NCBI RefSeq assembly: GCF_000264905.1
Contig: NW_006763146.1
Coordinates: forward strand, 186,988-250,987
Reading direction: 5' to 3'
Length of the DNA: 64,000 nucleotides
Source of the DNA: Stereum hirsutum FP-91666 SS1
Lineage: Eukaryota > Basidiomycota > Agaricomycetes > Russulales > Stereaceae
Part shown: piece after piece, positions 1 through 13,161 of the stretch
Position numbering within the stretch: position 1 is the first letter of the stretch
Layout of the letters: each line of letters starts with the position of its first letter
Program-made: the position numbers and the translations under genes
Notes under the pieces: model-generated
What the model saw: the letters and a program-made list of their open reading frames with translations, nothing else
The model's database searches: none
Told to the model about the DNA's origin: nothing

Positions 1-89
1 GGGCATCTCCACCTCTTTTCACGCCTAAAAGATGAAAATAAAAATAAAAATGAAACATGTCCAAATCCTCGTCGCTTTCGAAAAAGTGA

Positions 90-194
90 TTGCTCAGTGT
101 CGGCTTTGACCCGACGACCTCAGGATTTCAAGAGTAATCACTCCCTCATAACGCGGTATGAGACCTGCGCGCTACCAACTGCGCCAACCAAGCA
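90..194 (-). tRNA. tRNA-Met (CAT), intron-containing
   Basis: Read on the minus strand, a 7-bp acceptor stem (188-194 with 91-97, two wobble pairs) encloses a D-arm with a GCGC/GCGC stem, an anticodon loop with CAT, a T-arm with a GTCGG/CCGAC stem and an A discriminator at 90. An intron of about 29 nt follows the base after the anticodon, the normal eukaryotic position. One anticodon-stem pair is a T-T mismatch and the T-loop is not fully canonical, so slight decay is possible. The elongator type is inferred from the intron. Confidence 0.75.
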
Positions 195-1559
195 TGAGTG
201 GTATCTATTCGATGCGTAAATCTTGGGTCGGAAGTCAGTGGCGTAATGCCGGATGCAGTGGGACTATCACTGTACGTATAAATCCCACCGGCTTGACGTT
301 CATTGCAGTAAAGAAAACCTGCTGCTCGGCACGACTGTCCATAAATGGTGGTCGTGCTGCTTGATTAGAGTGAGCCTCGTCGGAAGAGGGAATGGCTAAA
401 CATCTTGGTACAGGGATGCCCGATGTGGTGGATGTGACCGCGTGTTTGAATCCCGGAGAAGATGTCCGTCATTTCGAGCTTGAACGACAGTGGCATAAGT
501 AAAGGGGGGAAATCGAATTTATTGTTTATAGTAGCATACATCGACGTCGTTAATGGATACGAGGACTGAAGAGTTGGCGGCGTCGGCCGCGACGACCAAC
601 CCCCGCCGCTGCGCGGGCATCGAGATAAGGTCTTCGACGCGCTACCGGAGCCTCGCTGCGCGAAAAGTAGGCCCGTCGCCTCGCCGCCCGCCACGGCGCG
701 CAGTGGTGGGCGGCGCGGCTCCTTCGACTGGCGCGCTCACCGGCTGCGCCAACCAAGCGTCGATCACCTTTGGTGTTATGATACTTTCCTTACCAGCTAC
801 AGATTCTTCACACTCCCGGAATTGGAGCTACCAAGATTGCCAGAGATAAATAAGAGCAAGAACGGTGGTAAAGGTTGTAGTCCGTGTTGATGCACTGTGC
901 GCCACTCTGGCGATTTTCTCACGCGTGTTCTCATTCCGAACCGACATCAACTAGAATTTCCTGCGCCGAACGGTCGAAATAACAGCGGCACAGATTGGCC
1001 AACTTCACCAGCCCCTTTGTAGTTAGAGTTCCGGAAAGACTTCTCTATGGGTATCACATACGTTCAGTAAGTTTGGAGAAGCGCTACTACTGCGAGCCTC
1101 GAGGCGCGTAATATGAGAAGATCATGGCTCAAGACAGACCTGAAATCGTCGCCGACCTTCGCGTTCCTTTGCGCATCGGAATGCCGTTGGTGCTTCATAT
1201 TAGATAGGGGATGGCCAGAACGCCGACCTGCATTCGAAGAAAGAACTCCTATCTTGTGGCCCAAGAACACCACACCAGTGACGACCTGACCGCAAGGAAT
1301 GCGAAATAAAGCGACGAGAAGAGGCCAGGGCAGTCCTAACTCACGATCGGTCGAACAAAGGGTCAATGTTGAGCAGAGGATGCATTGATTTGATACAAAG
1401 CCGGATGTGAATATGCGTGAATAACAAAGCTAGAAAACCTATACGAAAGGTCAGTCAGCTCAAGCCCTAATAGCATTACGTCGTCCGCGATCATTAAACG
1501 GTGCAACTCACGATAACAATAGTATACACCCGCCGCACCTTCCCTGTCCACAACCAATG
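195..1559. other. Intergenic, no gene recognised
   Basis: Apart from the GC-rich patch at 541-760, I see only short open frames with no recognisable domain. The segment just below 1560 is probably the 3' UTR of the MDM35-like gene. Confidence 0.5.
541..760 (-). repeat. GC-rich patch with a tRNA-Met 5'-half-like sequence
   Basis: The patch is strongly GC-rich against AT-richer flanks. Its minus-strand start (about 727-757) copies the 5' half of the nearby tRNA-Met: 15 identical bases across acceptor and D-arm, an A-box-like TGGCGCAGCCGG and a D-stem GCGC/GCGC. The anticodon arm and 3' half are missing. It may be a tRNA-derived SINE or a broken tRNA duplicate. No convincing B box was found. 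Confidence 0.4.
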
Positions 1560-2161
1560 TCATGGCCGTGATGCGGACGAGCGCGCAGATCCTTCCAGAG
1601 ACGACGTCGACGAAGACGGATTGGACGGCGGTTCTTTGAGGGGGTTCTCTTTCCGCGCCTCGTCTAGAAGGTCGTTCAGGCCTTTGTCTTTTACGGCTTT
1701 CTGTGCAATTTGGATAGAAAGACGCAGGGACGGAAAGTTTGAGTTCGAGGGCATTTGTAGAGCATAAAATGTAATATCAGAAAGCGAACAGACACAAGAC
1801 ACGTAAAACAAAAGGAATGGAAAGATCGTCGGTGTCCCGTGTCGGAGTTCAATATCCATTGCATTCGGGCAATGCGGTCTTGCGCCCAACCATCCCAAAC
1901 CTTCTACCGACGAGACGAAGCTCCAAGAGCATCAGGAACGAGAACCAACCGACGAACCTGTACGCATTCCCGATAACTCGACCATATCTTCCCGCACTTG
2001 TTCTCATATTCTTCCGCCTTCTGTTTCGAATATTTGGCTCTCTGGTCAGGTGTGGCGGACGCTGAGACGGCGGGCTCGAGGTAGCCTTCGAACCAAGAGT
2101 TAAAGCACGAGTCATATTCGATTTTGAGCGGAGTGCATTCTGCTGCTAAGCTGTGAGCCAT
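1560..2161 (-). CDS. MDM35: Mdm35/TRIAP1-like twin CX9C protein
   Basis: Two exons, 2161-1958 and 1700-1560, joined in phase 0 across a 257-nt intron, give 114 residues. Exon 1 has two CX9C motifs (Cys9/Cys19 and Cys56/Cys66) separated by a helical linker. Exon 2 continues with a helix starting KAVKDKGL, as in the family. Mdm35 is an intermembrane-space chaperone that binds Ups/PRELI proteins and supports phosphatidic acid and cardiolipin trafficking; it is imported and oxidised by Mia40. The protein is longer than the usual 80-90 residues because of a Ser/Pro-rich C-terminal tail. The start is the first ATG and gives the expected short N-terminus. It is divergent from VPS29. The intron is long for this window. 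Confidence 0.88.
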
Positions 2162-2421
2162 GAGTACTATCTAGCACAAGTATTGAGGGCAAGATGAGCA
2201 AAGGTAGGAAAGCACTATGGTTGTTTGTGATGAGCTGGACAAGCGCGAGAATGACATTGATTGGAAATTGGAGACGCGAACAGTCGACGCGTCACGGCTC
2301 GGCCTCGGCCCGGGCGCGTGCTACGAGGCGCCGTACCAACAAGCGCCCGTACTCGTCTCTAACATTCGCCGACGCCGTCCAACACAACGTCGAGCGACCT
2401 TTATCCGTCGCAGAATACATC
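2162..2421. promoter_or_regulatory. Divergent promoter between MDM35 and VPS29
   Basis: The two start codons face away from each other with 260 bp between them, so this segment must hold both promoters. No TATA box or other named element could be assigned with confidence. Confidence 0.5.
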
Positions 2422-3360
2422 ATGGTCTTAGTTCTTGTCATTGGCGACCTTCACATCCCTCACCGCATTCATGACCTTCCCGCAAAATTCAAGAAACTTC
2501 TGGTCCCGGGAAAAATCCAACAAATACTATGCACGGGCAATGTATGTGACAGGGAGACATACGAATATCTGAGGACAGTCGCGGCAGATGTGCATGTTGT
2601 ACGAGGAGACTATGATGAGGTATGTCTCAATGTCTGGGCTTGTCTGTGGTCGCTCGGGTGGCGCTTTGACTGAGAGCTGATGATAATGAATAACTGTTGA
2701 ATTTATTACGGTGCAATCTGAACAGAGCGCGTCGTTCCCAATGTCGATAACAGTCACACACTCGCCGATAAAGATTGGCGTCATTCACGGCCATCAATGT
2801 ATACCCACGGGCGACCTCGATTCTTTAAGCTCGATAGCCAGGCAAATGGACGTTGACGTTCTCATCTCGGGACACACACATACGTGCGTCGTTCTTCGTT
2901 TCGAGATATGACCATCCGTCTCTAATTGAAAGCCATATAATTTACGAAGATTCCAAGCCATCGAATATGATGGCCACTTCTTTGTCAACCCGGGCTCCGC
3001 AACAGGGGCTTGGTCTGGTGCATTCACTGGGTACGTCGCTCCTCCTTCCACGATTTCCCTTCACTGGACCAAGCTAGTCCTATCAACACCTATTCTTACC
3101 ATTACATCAATAGCGATCCGATACCCTCCTTCGCCCTCATGGACATCCAAGGCCCAGTCGTCGTAACCTACGTCTACCAACTCATCGACGGCGAAGTCCG
3201 CGTCGAAAAGATCGAGTATCGAAAGGACTCTGACGCTTTCGCTGCCGCCGCGAATGCGAGAGGCGCTGCGGCGGGTGAGATCGGGGCGGGTGCACCGAGG
3301 AGTACGGTCATGCCGCAGAGCATACCGAGTGCGGGGATGGGGAACCAGAGCGTTTGGTAG
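2422..3360 (+). CDS. VPS29: Retromer subunit Vps29
   Basis: Four exons (2422-2619, 2726-2883, 2950-3030, 3114-3360) join in frame to 227 residues. The product has the Vps29 metallophosphoesterase-like fold markers: the N-terminal GDLHIPHR, a GN-D segment, the GHTH motif near residue 115, an NPGSATGA motif and the C-terminal PSFALMDI and TYVYQL strands. Vps29 binds Vps35 in the retromer that recycles cargo from endosomes to the Golgi. The start at 2422 is chosen because the open frame upstream (from 2194) has no similarity to the family, while [11 protein letters not shown] is the canonical N-terminus. The C-terminal tail is Ala/Gly-rich. All splice donors match GTATGT, GTGCGT or GTACGT. Confidence 0.93.
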
Positions 3361-6300
3361 ATATGGAGGATAGTGGGATGGTTGTATCGACTGGTGGATT
3401 TGTGTATTCTTGATTTGTGAGTTTATTTTTACTACTTCGTTGGCCATCGTATTTCGTCGTCAATGTCAGCGTATCTTGTTCGGCTCACTTATCTTTCTCC
3501 CCTTCATTTTGCAGATTTATTACAACACGTATTACCCTTGTCCCGGAAGGACTTTCGTCGAATCGATCTTGTATGGTTTTTTTCCTCCGTCTGACCCACT
3601 GGCCGATTTGAACCGCCGGACATGTGCTGCTCAAAGAACTCATCATGGCACCTCTACGCTTGGCTAAGTTTATTGGCAGCCGTTCGGGCACAGCACTGGC
3701 TGTATCTTGTGGTTTTCGCTTCTTAACATGAGGACAGATTAGAGCCTGACATCGACTGTTTCCCTGTGGCTTCCGTCGAAGCGCTCTTTACGACCAAACT
3801 TTAACCTGCATACGGTTGTGGCGATCGAGCAAGTACCATTCGCGCACACATACCGTCAAGCGTGGTCTCAGTGCTCCTCTGCCGATAATCATACTCACAA
3901 CACCCTCACAGAACGTATAGACGACGGCCTAACAATCCATGTTTTGCACAAGTAAGTCCTCGACTCCCTCCTTTTCCTTGTATTATCTCATCCACATTGG
4001 TCCCTTCCAACCGCACGGATACTTACTTCTTGTGCCACAGGCTAGCAGAGGTGTCGTATTCTTAGAAACCTTTCTCCCTTCAAGTCTTTACTTGGCCACC
4101 CCTTCTCGACGCTAATATCGGTCTTTTGTCAAGGAAACCAACAAGCCGTAACGATCGCTTTCTGTCTACATCCTCGCATTGGACGGGTAGTTGTCATGCA
4201 ATCATTTTGCCTCGCCGCGCCACCAGTCAACTTTTCCGTCGTCCCCTAGAAGTGGGTCGACATTGTCCGGTGCTAACTTCGACTTCTCGAAAACAACCAC
4301 AGTGTCGGTCTTCTCGGTGTACTCTTTCCTTTGGAGAATCAGGACAGTTACCTTCGCCGTAAGTACAAAGGCATATGCGTCAGCATCTCGCCGAAGGTTA
4401 CATATGTATTCGTCTTGTGTTTGGTCGATGGAACGGCGACGTTGGTGGCGTCGACATCATGTACGTGAATTCCAGAACGTCCATGTCCAAGTTCATCAAC
4501 GATGATTATCAAGATTCCACATTAGACGCGTAGAAGCACCATCCACTGGTCTCAATTCATGCAAGTTTGGGAACACTGGATAAGATGTGAGCGTTCCGTT
4601 GCCCTTCACCCTCGAGGACGTGGCGGCTTAATCTCTCCGTGTCCATCCAGAATATTACCACTGAACATCCTCGATCATGTCTAATTTTGCCTCAGTATCA
4701 TTCGCTGATAGTCTTCCTTCCCAGAACTCCCGGTGTTGCCACTAAACAGATAGGCTTCAGTCTAGTCCCTCTGGGCCACTTTAAGACTAACTTCGATGTC
4801 CCCATCGCCTCGCCGCGCCACCAATCAACCTGTTCTTCTCCCGTAGAAGTGGGTCGACATTGTCTGGAACCAGCTTCGACTTCTCAAAAACAACCACGTC
4901 GTCGGTGTTCGCGGTGTGCTCTCTTTCCTGTGGCTACGACGGAGGTACCCGTCCTGATCCTTCAAAGGCGTATGCGACAGCATCTCGTCGGAGGTCAGGC
5001 ATCTATTCGCCTTACTGTGTTTGGTCCATAGGACTGCGAAGTCGTTAGTGGCGTCGATTTCATGTACGTGAATCTCTGAATGTCCATGTCGTTTGACGAT
5101 GATCATCAAGGTCCCACATCAGGGTCGTAAGGTCGTCATCGACTGGGCCTAATCATGCAGGTTTACAACGACTGGAAAAGGTGTAAGTGTTTCATTGCCC
5201 TTCACCCTCACGAACGCGACGGCTTAGTCTCTCCGTGTCCATCCAGAATATTCCCAGTGAACACCCTCGATTGTATGTCATTTTGGCTCGGTATCATCCC
5301 TTCAAGGCCAGGGACCAGCAAATCGTTGACTTATACCAGCACAAATTCATGCCCTTATCTGTACGTACCGCCAACAAGCTTTAGCAGTCAAAGTCTAGAT
5401 TGAATCGTACACATCTGGTATCAGGACTTTGGCTTTATTTCGCACCAGGCCATAGCCTCCGTATTCTGTATCCCGGAGTAATTGTGAGGGCCCTTCTGCA
5501 TCTTTCTGACGCATGATCTGCTAAATCACGCTGCATATTAGGTTTCCAACAGCCTGATGAAGCCTAAGACAACGGCGTTGTTATATCACAGATGATTGTT
5601 TCTCCTGCAGATTCTACCGTCTCCGTTCATCGACAGTGTGCTCGTCGAGCTCTATGACTGACTGATCCCAGTAGATATTCCATTCAGGTCTACTTGAGCC
5701 TCTTGTCTTGGGGCTGTCACATCGAGATGGTACTTGACTCTATGTTCCGCTTGACTCTCGACCGCACGCCTGAAATTCCAAATAACACGCTCATAGCGCT
5801 CTGATTAATACGGTATGCTCCTTACTTGCTAGTTTTCCGAATACTCTAGCTACTGAACGAGATGCTGTCTATCTAGTGCTCTTCCTCGGACAACTAGTCT
5901 CCATGTACGGAGCAGGCTCCGATACTTGCCGAGCTCGGAACTCCTGAGCCATAACCACGCGTCGCTTCGTCAAAGCAAGTTCGAAAATAGTGGGTGAGGT
6001 TTATTATTGGAATTTCGCAGCATTTATAGGAGCATGCAGATGATCTGTGTAGGCAGTTGCTAGGCTTTGCATATGCACACTCTCGTACGGCACTTATGGG
6101 CGGTATGTTTCGCTACCGGGAGAACGCAGAACTATACAATCGACTGCGGTAGCTGTTTTGTCCCCTTCTTTTGGACTACCTCAATCCCAAATAACGTCTT
6201 CCACTCTCTTCCGCTCTAACAGAAACCTACCTCGTGTGCGGTCAGCATCGGCGGCCGACATATGGCCACCGTAAAGCCCTCAAGGCCCTGGTTCAGGTCC

Positions 6301-9300
6301 TCATACCGAGGACGCCCAGAACACAAGCGGTGGCGTCGCAGAATTCACTTCCTGTTACACTTTCTGACCTCGCTTGATTGAGTTTGAAGTACAACATTAT
6401 ACGCCACAAGTGACAGGTTTCTTGATATTCTTGAACCTTGAGATCCTTCCGTCGGGATTTGTGGGGCATGCTCAAAACCCACTCAATGGACTGTTTTGTC
6501 TCCGTTTGCTGGAAGCATGGCTTTGACAGGCCGGTCCTTTGTTGTACGTCTTGACATGCTACATGTTGACGTTCCGTGGCTTAAGCTTATCATAGTTCCC
6601 ATCAAAGCAACGATCATTGGCATCCAGCAGTACCCAGCTGCCTCGCATGACGGAAGACCACTCTGTCTGAAAACACAAATCAATTCTATGACCACATACG
6701 AGCAGATCATCCGTCGTTCGCGTGGCTCCGTCTCCCGTGGATGTGGCTAGGACGAATGTCGATCACCTCAGCCCCGATGCATGTAGCCCCTTGCGGCCGT
6801 CGTGCGTAACGAGGTACTGTTCAGCACACATCCTTCTCGCAGAGTGGTTGAGTTATGAAGACGATATGCTTAGGACTTCACCGCTTGCTCCCGGCCGTGT
6901 CCTCGTTTCAAAGCGTCTCCTTAATTTCCGACACCCGGAAAGTCGGAGATCTCGAGTGAACCCACACGAGTCCTCCTGCACTTGATGTGGATGGCAATCT
7001 CTCAAATGGGAGTGCATTATTTTTCTCGTGGATCGATGTCCCATTAACCCATTATTATATGCCGCTCGATCCACGTGTGGCACCACACCTTTATTACAAT
7101 AGACATGTACTGGACGAAATTCCTCAGCATGTTGCGCTTTGAAGTGGACAAATGAAGTTCGTGACCTTTTTATCATTCGCCCGTTCACGTTCGTATCCAT
7201 GCTTGGTCACCCAAGGCGTTTCGGTTGTAGTAACCCTGTTACTCTGGTCCCGCAGCGGATGACTATTAGGGCATCCCGCGTGCATCATGCGGCTGCTTCG
7301 TGCGTATAATTTAAAGTACCCTGGTGTTGCAGCCTCTCGGTAGTCTGAAGTGTTTATGTTGAAACAACTACAGTCTCACCGGGTGCTCGCGCGAAGCCAT
7401 CCGTCGCACAGGCAATGTATGTGGCCTTGCAATTCTGTGTTTCGCGAAAACGAAATTCGGAGCACCCGTTGCGCTTTGCGAGGTACCTAAGTGCGCATGT
7501 TCATATCCTCATGTTCGCGCTCCGCTTCCGCCAATGCTACCGAACATCACGATCTCGTGTCATGCCTTGCGATGCCGTGTTCTCCGAGGTTCTCGTTCTC
7601 CGCTCTCTGTATTAACAGAAGTTCGGAACCAGGGCGGTGATCTCGAGCTCTAAAAAGCTGGGTTTCACGTTTGCTTGACCTATGCCTATATCTCCGGGTT
7701 TTCCTGCGCACGCTCAGTGTGGTGCAGGTTCACCAATCCTGCACGGGGATATGTTCGGGACATAAACTACTGGAGTTGGGTCATACCGCCAACATACCTC
7801 TTGCTCATGTTCTCACCCATGGTCTGTAGGGCCACCATAAGTGGCGTGCCTGAGCGCTGCCAAAACGGCGCCCTGGAATCCGTGAGGCAACCAAGTTCGC
7901 TTATTCGAGCACGGGGGCCCGCTATCCGTGGTATTCTCGCAGCCTCCTTCAAACTCAGTCCTTCGATACTGAACATATGCTTTATCCAAAGTATTCTGTC
8001 GCTGCTCGAAGTTGTCATCTCAGCAAGGACACACCAAGTATGCTTGCCAAACTGACCAGACCAAAACACCATTCGAGAATGTATACTGTATGAACGTACA
8101 TACTCGCCTACGTACTCGTGGTACTTCTTCCACCGAAACACGTTTCTGACGTGGCCTCATTAGCGAAGTTATCCTCATGCCGTTACAGCATTGAGTGCTC
8201 GGTTATTCGCGGGACTGACAACGATGAGTGAAGCGCGAAATAGAGGCCTGTGTACTACAGGAAGACTTGTCTAATTTGCCCTCACTAGAAACACAAGTAG
8301 CCCAAAACAAGGATCATCGGAGTAACTGCATTTGCTTCCTCAAAGCGCGCTGTGTAAGACACCTCCACAACTCGGCGACGTCGAGACAGGTCGAGACCAC
8401 GAGGTCGCTTATCCTGATCACTCTTCCCTGAGGTTCTTCAGTTCCCCGCTGTTGATTTCCAAAGCATGCTTCGCTTCCAAGAACTATAGATCTCCCCAGA
8501 TCCTTAACCCAACCCAATCTTGCTTACTGGACCAGGCTCCTGCTGCCGCTTGAGAACATCTTCCATCAAAATCCAATTTCTCTTGCTTCTAAACGGCGGA
8601 TAAGGTAAACTACAATTTCCAATTCCGGCGCCGCTTCTTTTCTTACACCTTCTGTTGCCTCCGTCGCGCTCTTCCGTGCGGCGCGAGTCGCGTGGTGGTC
8701 TTGTCGTACCTCCGACACCGGCGGCGTCTTGCGAGTACTTACTTCTTTCTCTATCAAAAGACTTCGTTGAACTGAACGACACCGGACAACCAGAGAATTC
8801 ATATACATGTGGATAGGAGAAGGAAAGGATATGGTGCGAAATCGATGCATGGCATGTTCTGGAGGGCATCAGCTCAAGGCTTGTCACTTCCATGCTTGTC
8901 TCGGGACTGGTGGCCCTGTCAGAACGCTCGCTATATTTCTGACCACATATCTTCCGTCAGGACTGGTCGCCGCGGTGGCAACACTTTCAAAAGGCGCGTA
9001 ATTTGTACATAAAGAAAAACAGACACATATATTGTACGTTCCTAATATGATCACTGGTGCCTAGTGTCCTCCAGTGCGACGAATGCGAACGGTGAGAGTT
9101 TCTATCCAAGTCTTTGAACGTAATGGACCTCTATTAGAGGCCTGCTAATGTCTCATCGGTTCATGCAACGGAGATCCATGCGCACCTTGAATAGGAGTGA
9201 CGCTGATATTCAGCCCGAGTAGCAAAGCAGTAGACACCGTGTCAGACACGTCTGCTGCTCTCCTTGCCTGCCTGAGGCCGTCAAGACCTACGTTCGATCA

Positions 9301-12300
9301 GCTATTGGGACCCTGCGCCTATTATTTGGTCAAGTTCATATACCCTGTTATGACCTTCTATAGGCACGGGTACGGTTCATCGTGCCGCCTGTCACCTGCA
9401 CCTGCAGAAGTTCTTCTGGGTCCAACCTCGCCGCCGCCGGGATGTTTACACACGAGATAGACCATGTTTTTTCCTGCTCTTGTCCGAGAGCAAGGACTTT
9501 GCTTTGCTGTCTCTGTCGACGCACTCTGCTTTACAGTTTCTGTCGACGCAGGTCGACGCTCCCGCTGTTGGGATTTGTATTTGGCGATGGCTCTGATACG
9601 CTCCGTATGGGGTGATTCCCCGTGGCATCGAATCAAAAATTGCTGCCTCATTGGATCGTTTACATCAAGCCACAGAATATTTTACCGCCGTCCGCACGCG
9701 GCAGGGTCCTTACCGTGACGTCGACTTCTATTCAATTTCTCATCTTCTGAAGCAGTAAGAGGCAGCCCTTGGGAGGTATCCATTCGCCCCGTCAGACTGC
9801 AGTCTCACTATTTTTGTGCGAGACGAGGCCTTGTCTCAGAGTATCGTTGTATCTGATGACCCTCTCTTCAAGCCTACAAAAGCCTAGTCGGCAGTTACTT
9901 TCACCGTTCTGACTCTATGGCTGTGCTTCTCGTAGGACGTAACTGGTTGCTTTTTTGATTCCAGAATACTCTGGTGCGTTTTATCGGTCATCAATACGCA
10001 AGTAGGGCTCGGTACGACCACATGTCACACAAGGGTGTAATTCGCAGATCCTTGAGACTGTTACAAGCAGTCTACCGTAATTACTGGACTCGAGGGTCGC
10101 ATTATAACTTGTCCGACGACCGACTAATGCCCAGTAATGACTTCTTCCTTCCCGATTCATCATGTTGTATTAAGACTACCTTGGTATGTCATAGTTTTCA
10201 CACATACTGTTCTGATGTTGTTACCGATTGCTAGCTTGACCGAACATTAAATCCACACATACGCTGGTCGCAATATGGCCGCTTGAAGATCGACAACATC
10301 CAGTAATAGTACAGTACTGCCGTGCGAACTCGTCAATTGTGGCAGCGTGAGCCGGCAGAAGACGCTCGTGGAAAATGCATAAGAATACCCTGGTTTCCCT
10401 CTTGCAGCCTCGGCGATCTTGTATCTCATTCGACTGCCCATTGGTGAGTCGTGATTCGTGCGCTCCGCACGGCCATTTAATTATCCGGATCAGTACATAC
10501 CGTTGCGGTTAGAGAACCTGCACTGATGGATGCATAACAATAGCCCGAGTTTGCGGACTTGTGGCAGCACCGGCCCCATTGATCCCCTTCTACCATCGTG
10601 CGTTTCGAATGTTCGAGTGCCCATGAACTAACGAAGTCCTGGAGGTAACCAGTAGGGTAAAGCCTTCCACGCTTTTCGAGGCATTCAGACCGAGGAGTAC
10701 GTCAAGTGAGAACCTTCTATGATACCACATTCAGCAAAGAACGCCACTGATTCTAATCAGAGTCGCACACATCACCTCCTGTGGACGGCATGGCGATCAG
10801 GGATCAGGGATCCTTGACCTGCAGTTGAGTCACCACTGGCAGCCACATCAGGATTCCCTACGAGCAGGTCAGTAATTTTTCGTGACGACAAATGGGTGGT
10901 TCATTCGTGATAAGAAAGTATCTTTAGTCTTTCACGGTTCAGAGACGTAGAATCTCTCTTTCGACTACGGAATGAGTCCGCGTGGGCCACCGCCACATCC
11001 CTCTAACTAGGTTGCGAACCTGCGGCCGGTTCAAACCCCGACAATTCAAAAGCAGGGTACTACAAATACTTTACCCGTTTCTCCATTTAGGTATTGGGTG
11101 TACGACGTTGTCCGCTTCATTCTCGCTCGTCGAGCATCTCGCTGCTCGGCGCTCAATCACCATCAATTGCGCAGGTTCTCGACAACGCAACGACAACGCC
11201 TTCAAACCCGTCGAAAAGAGGGCCCGAGCTCTCCGAATAGTATCCCCTCTCAAAACAATACATGATCTTCTTTGATCTCAGCGATTCCTTGGGAAGACAG
11301 AAAATAGCATGATTGACTGATGTCGTTTCTGCTTCCACAGGTCCAGACTCTAGAGAGGGAAGCGTTCGCACGAAGACGCACCGACGCTCTGTACTTTTGC
11401 AAGTCAAATGGACAGTTGTGGCGTTTGTGGCGTTGGCTTCCAATAATCATCGTCTCTTCTGAACTCCTTTAGGACAGGCATGGGCTGTGCAATCTCACAT
11501 AATCTCGACCGCTGCACAAGAAACGAATTGCTTGCTTCTCTACCCGGACGCAGTGCGACTTCCGAACCTGAGGGCCAAGGAATGGAGGCAACTGCACCGG
11601 TAATGAACCCGGAGCTACCGAAGTGAACTTCGACTCCTACTCAACCTGGCTCAACCTGCGCGTGCAGCGTACTCTTCATGAAGTAGCGACTCCTCAGAAA
11701 AGCACTAGTGCGATCATACGTCTTTCCGATGCGTTCACGGTCACCCTGGAATGCAGTGCAGGAGATGCGTTCTCGCCGTTATCGTTCCATTCCAGACAAT
11801 GACACTTCACAAGGGATGTCAGACGACGTTAGAGTACGAGCTTGAATTGCAAAGTGCTCACGCAAAGGAGACCCCATATGCGTACAAGCAGGATTTTGAG
11901 TCAATACGCATGGCTTGTATTTCAAAAGCAGTAAGTCAATCGCACAAGAGCGACCGAAACGGGGCGCCTCTTTGTCGCTGCGCTCCTTATTTCCGTTTTC
12001 GTTGAACACTCACGCGAGACAACATGTCTCATTCAATCCTAAAGAGGACAACGAAACGCACTGTGCGAACATCCATTCGAATAATTGTATCCCCTTTAGG
12101 GACAAAGTAACGCACCTTAGGCCCAAAGCAGCCATTGAACCGAAATGAATGGCATTCACAGGCGACCATTGATGTATGTAGGCCAGTCATTATGAAGTAT
12201 TGGAAGAAGCGTGTGTGTACGTGGGCATAAGATGAGAAGAGCTACATACAAGGAGAAATTATAAGATACGCCGTACGCCCATGCGTAAGACGGTTCTTGA

Positions 12301-13161
12301 AGGAGTTGTAGAGATGTTCTTTCTGTCTTCCGATGCGAGAGGTCTCGAGCGAGTCCAAGTCAGGAGGGCCAGCGAGATCAAGACCGTGACCGAAGGTAAA
12401 GGGCGAGTAATACAAAATTTTATATACGGCAACATACACATACGGGGTTTCCACAAGATATAGTATCTAATACGATATAATACGGAGCGAGACGCCTTCG
12501 ACATTACTACTGACATGTACCGTATAATAGAGCATCAAAACTAGTCGGTACCAGAGCAAAGAGGTCTACTCATGAAACATGTGATTCCGAAAAAGCGAGA
12601 GAAGAGCAAAGGGAGACGGGTAGAGTGAAAACTGAATATCCCATCATCGTGACGGAATCGGAATACCCCCCTTGAGACTAAATATGGGTGTATAGCGTAT
12701 GCGTGGGACAAGGGTGGGCCATAATGAAGGGAAGATCTCAGAAGATACGATCAATAGCGAATGAATGTGGATAGCTGAAAGGGAGTGCGAGTGGGAAGGT
12801 GTTTGAATGTATCTGGAAGGATATACCGATTCAACAGGGAGATCTTCTGTGTACGAGTAAAGTATCAAAGGGACAGAGTCAGGTGAAGACAATTGATTGT
12901 GTGCGGGATCCTTGGAACGGACGACAAGCAAGATGAGTGTAGAGTAGAAGATTAGTGAGAAGTGGTAGCGAAGAGAACTTTGGAGAGAATCGAGGTGGCG
13001 ACATAAAACGAGAGCATTACAAAGCGAACAAAAGAAAGAAATATGGAGCGCAGAACAATGGCGCAGACGATGAAACAGAACGACAAGAACGAAGTCGAGT
13101 GCAGGACATACGAAACACATCAAGACGCAACGAGATCCGCGACGGCATAACTTGTGGGAGC
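3361..13161. other. Gene-poor region, 9.8 kb
   Basis: No recognisable gene was found. The largest open frames are about 130 codons or less and lack known motifs or convincing splice structure. The only clear structure is the degenerate tandem duplication at 4198-5390. A small direct repeat with a TCTGTCGACGCA core lies near 9510-9555. The 3' UTR of the Zn2Cys6 gene probably occupies the right edge. The region may be decayed transposon or gene DNA, but I cannot name a family. Confidence 0.4.
4198..5390. repeat. Degenerate tandem duplication, period about 597 bp
   Basis: Two adjacent units share long stretches of sequence. Anchors are gaagtgggtcga at 4249 and 4846, and tctccgtgtccatcc near 4633 and 5229, which gives a period of 596-597 bp. 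The anchors keep their order and the intervening sequence aligns with many substitutions. Neither unit keeps an open frame, so both are probably decayed copies of one sequence, possibly once coding. I do not recognise a protein family. Confidence 0.75.
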
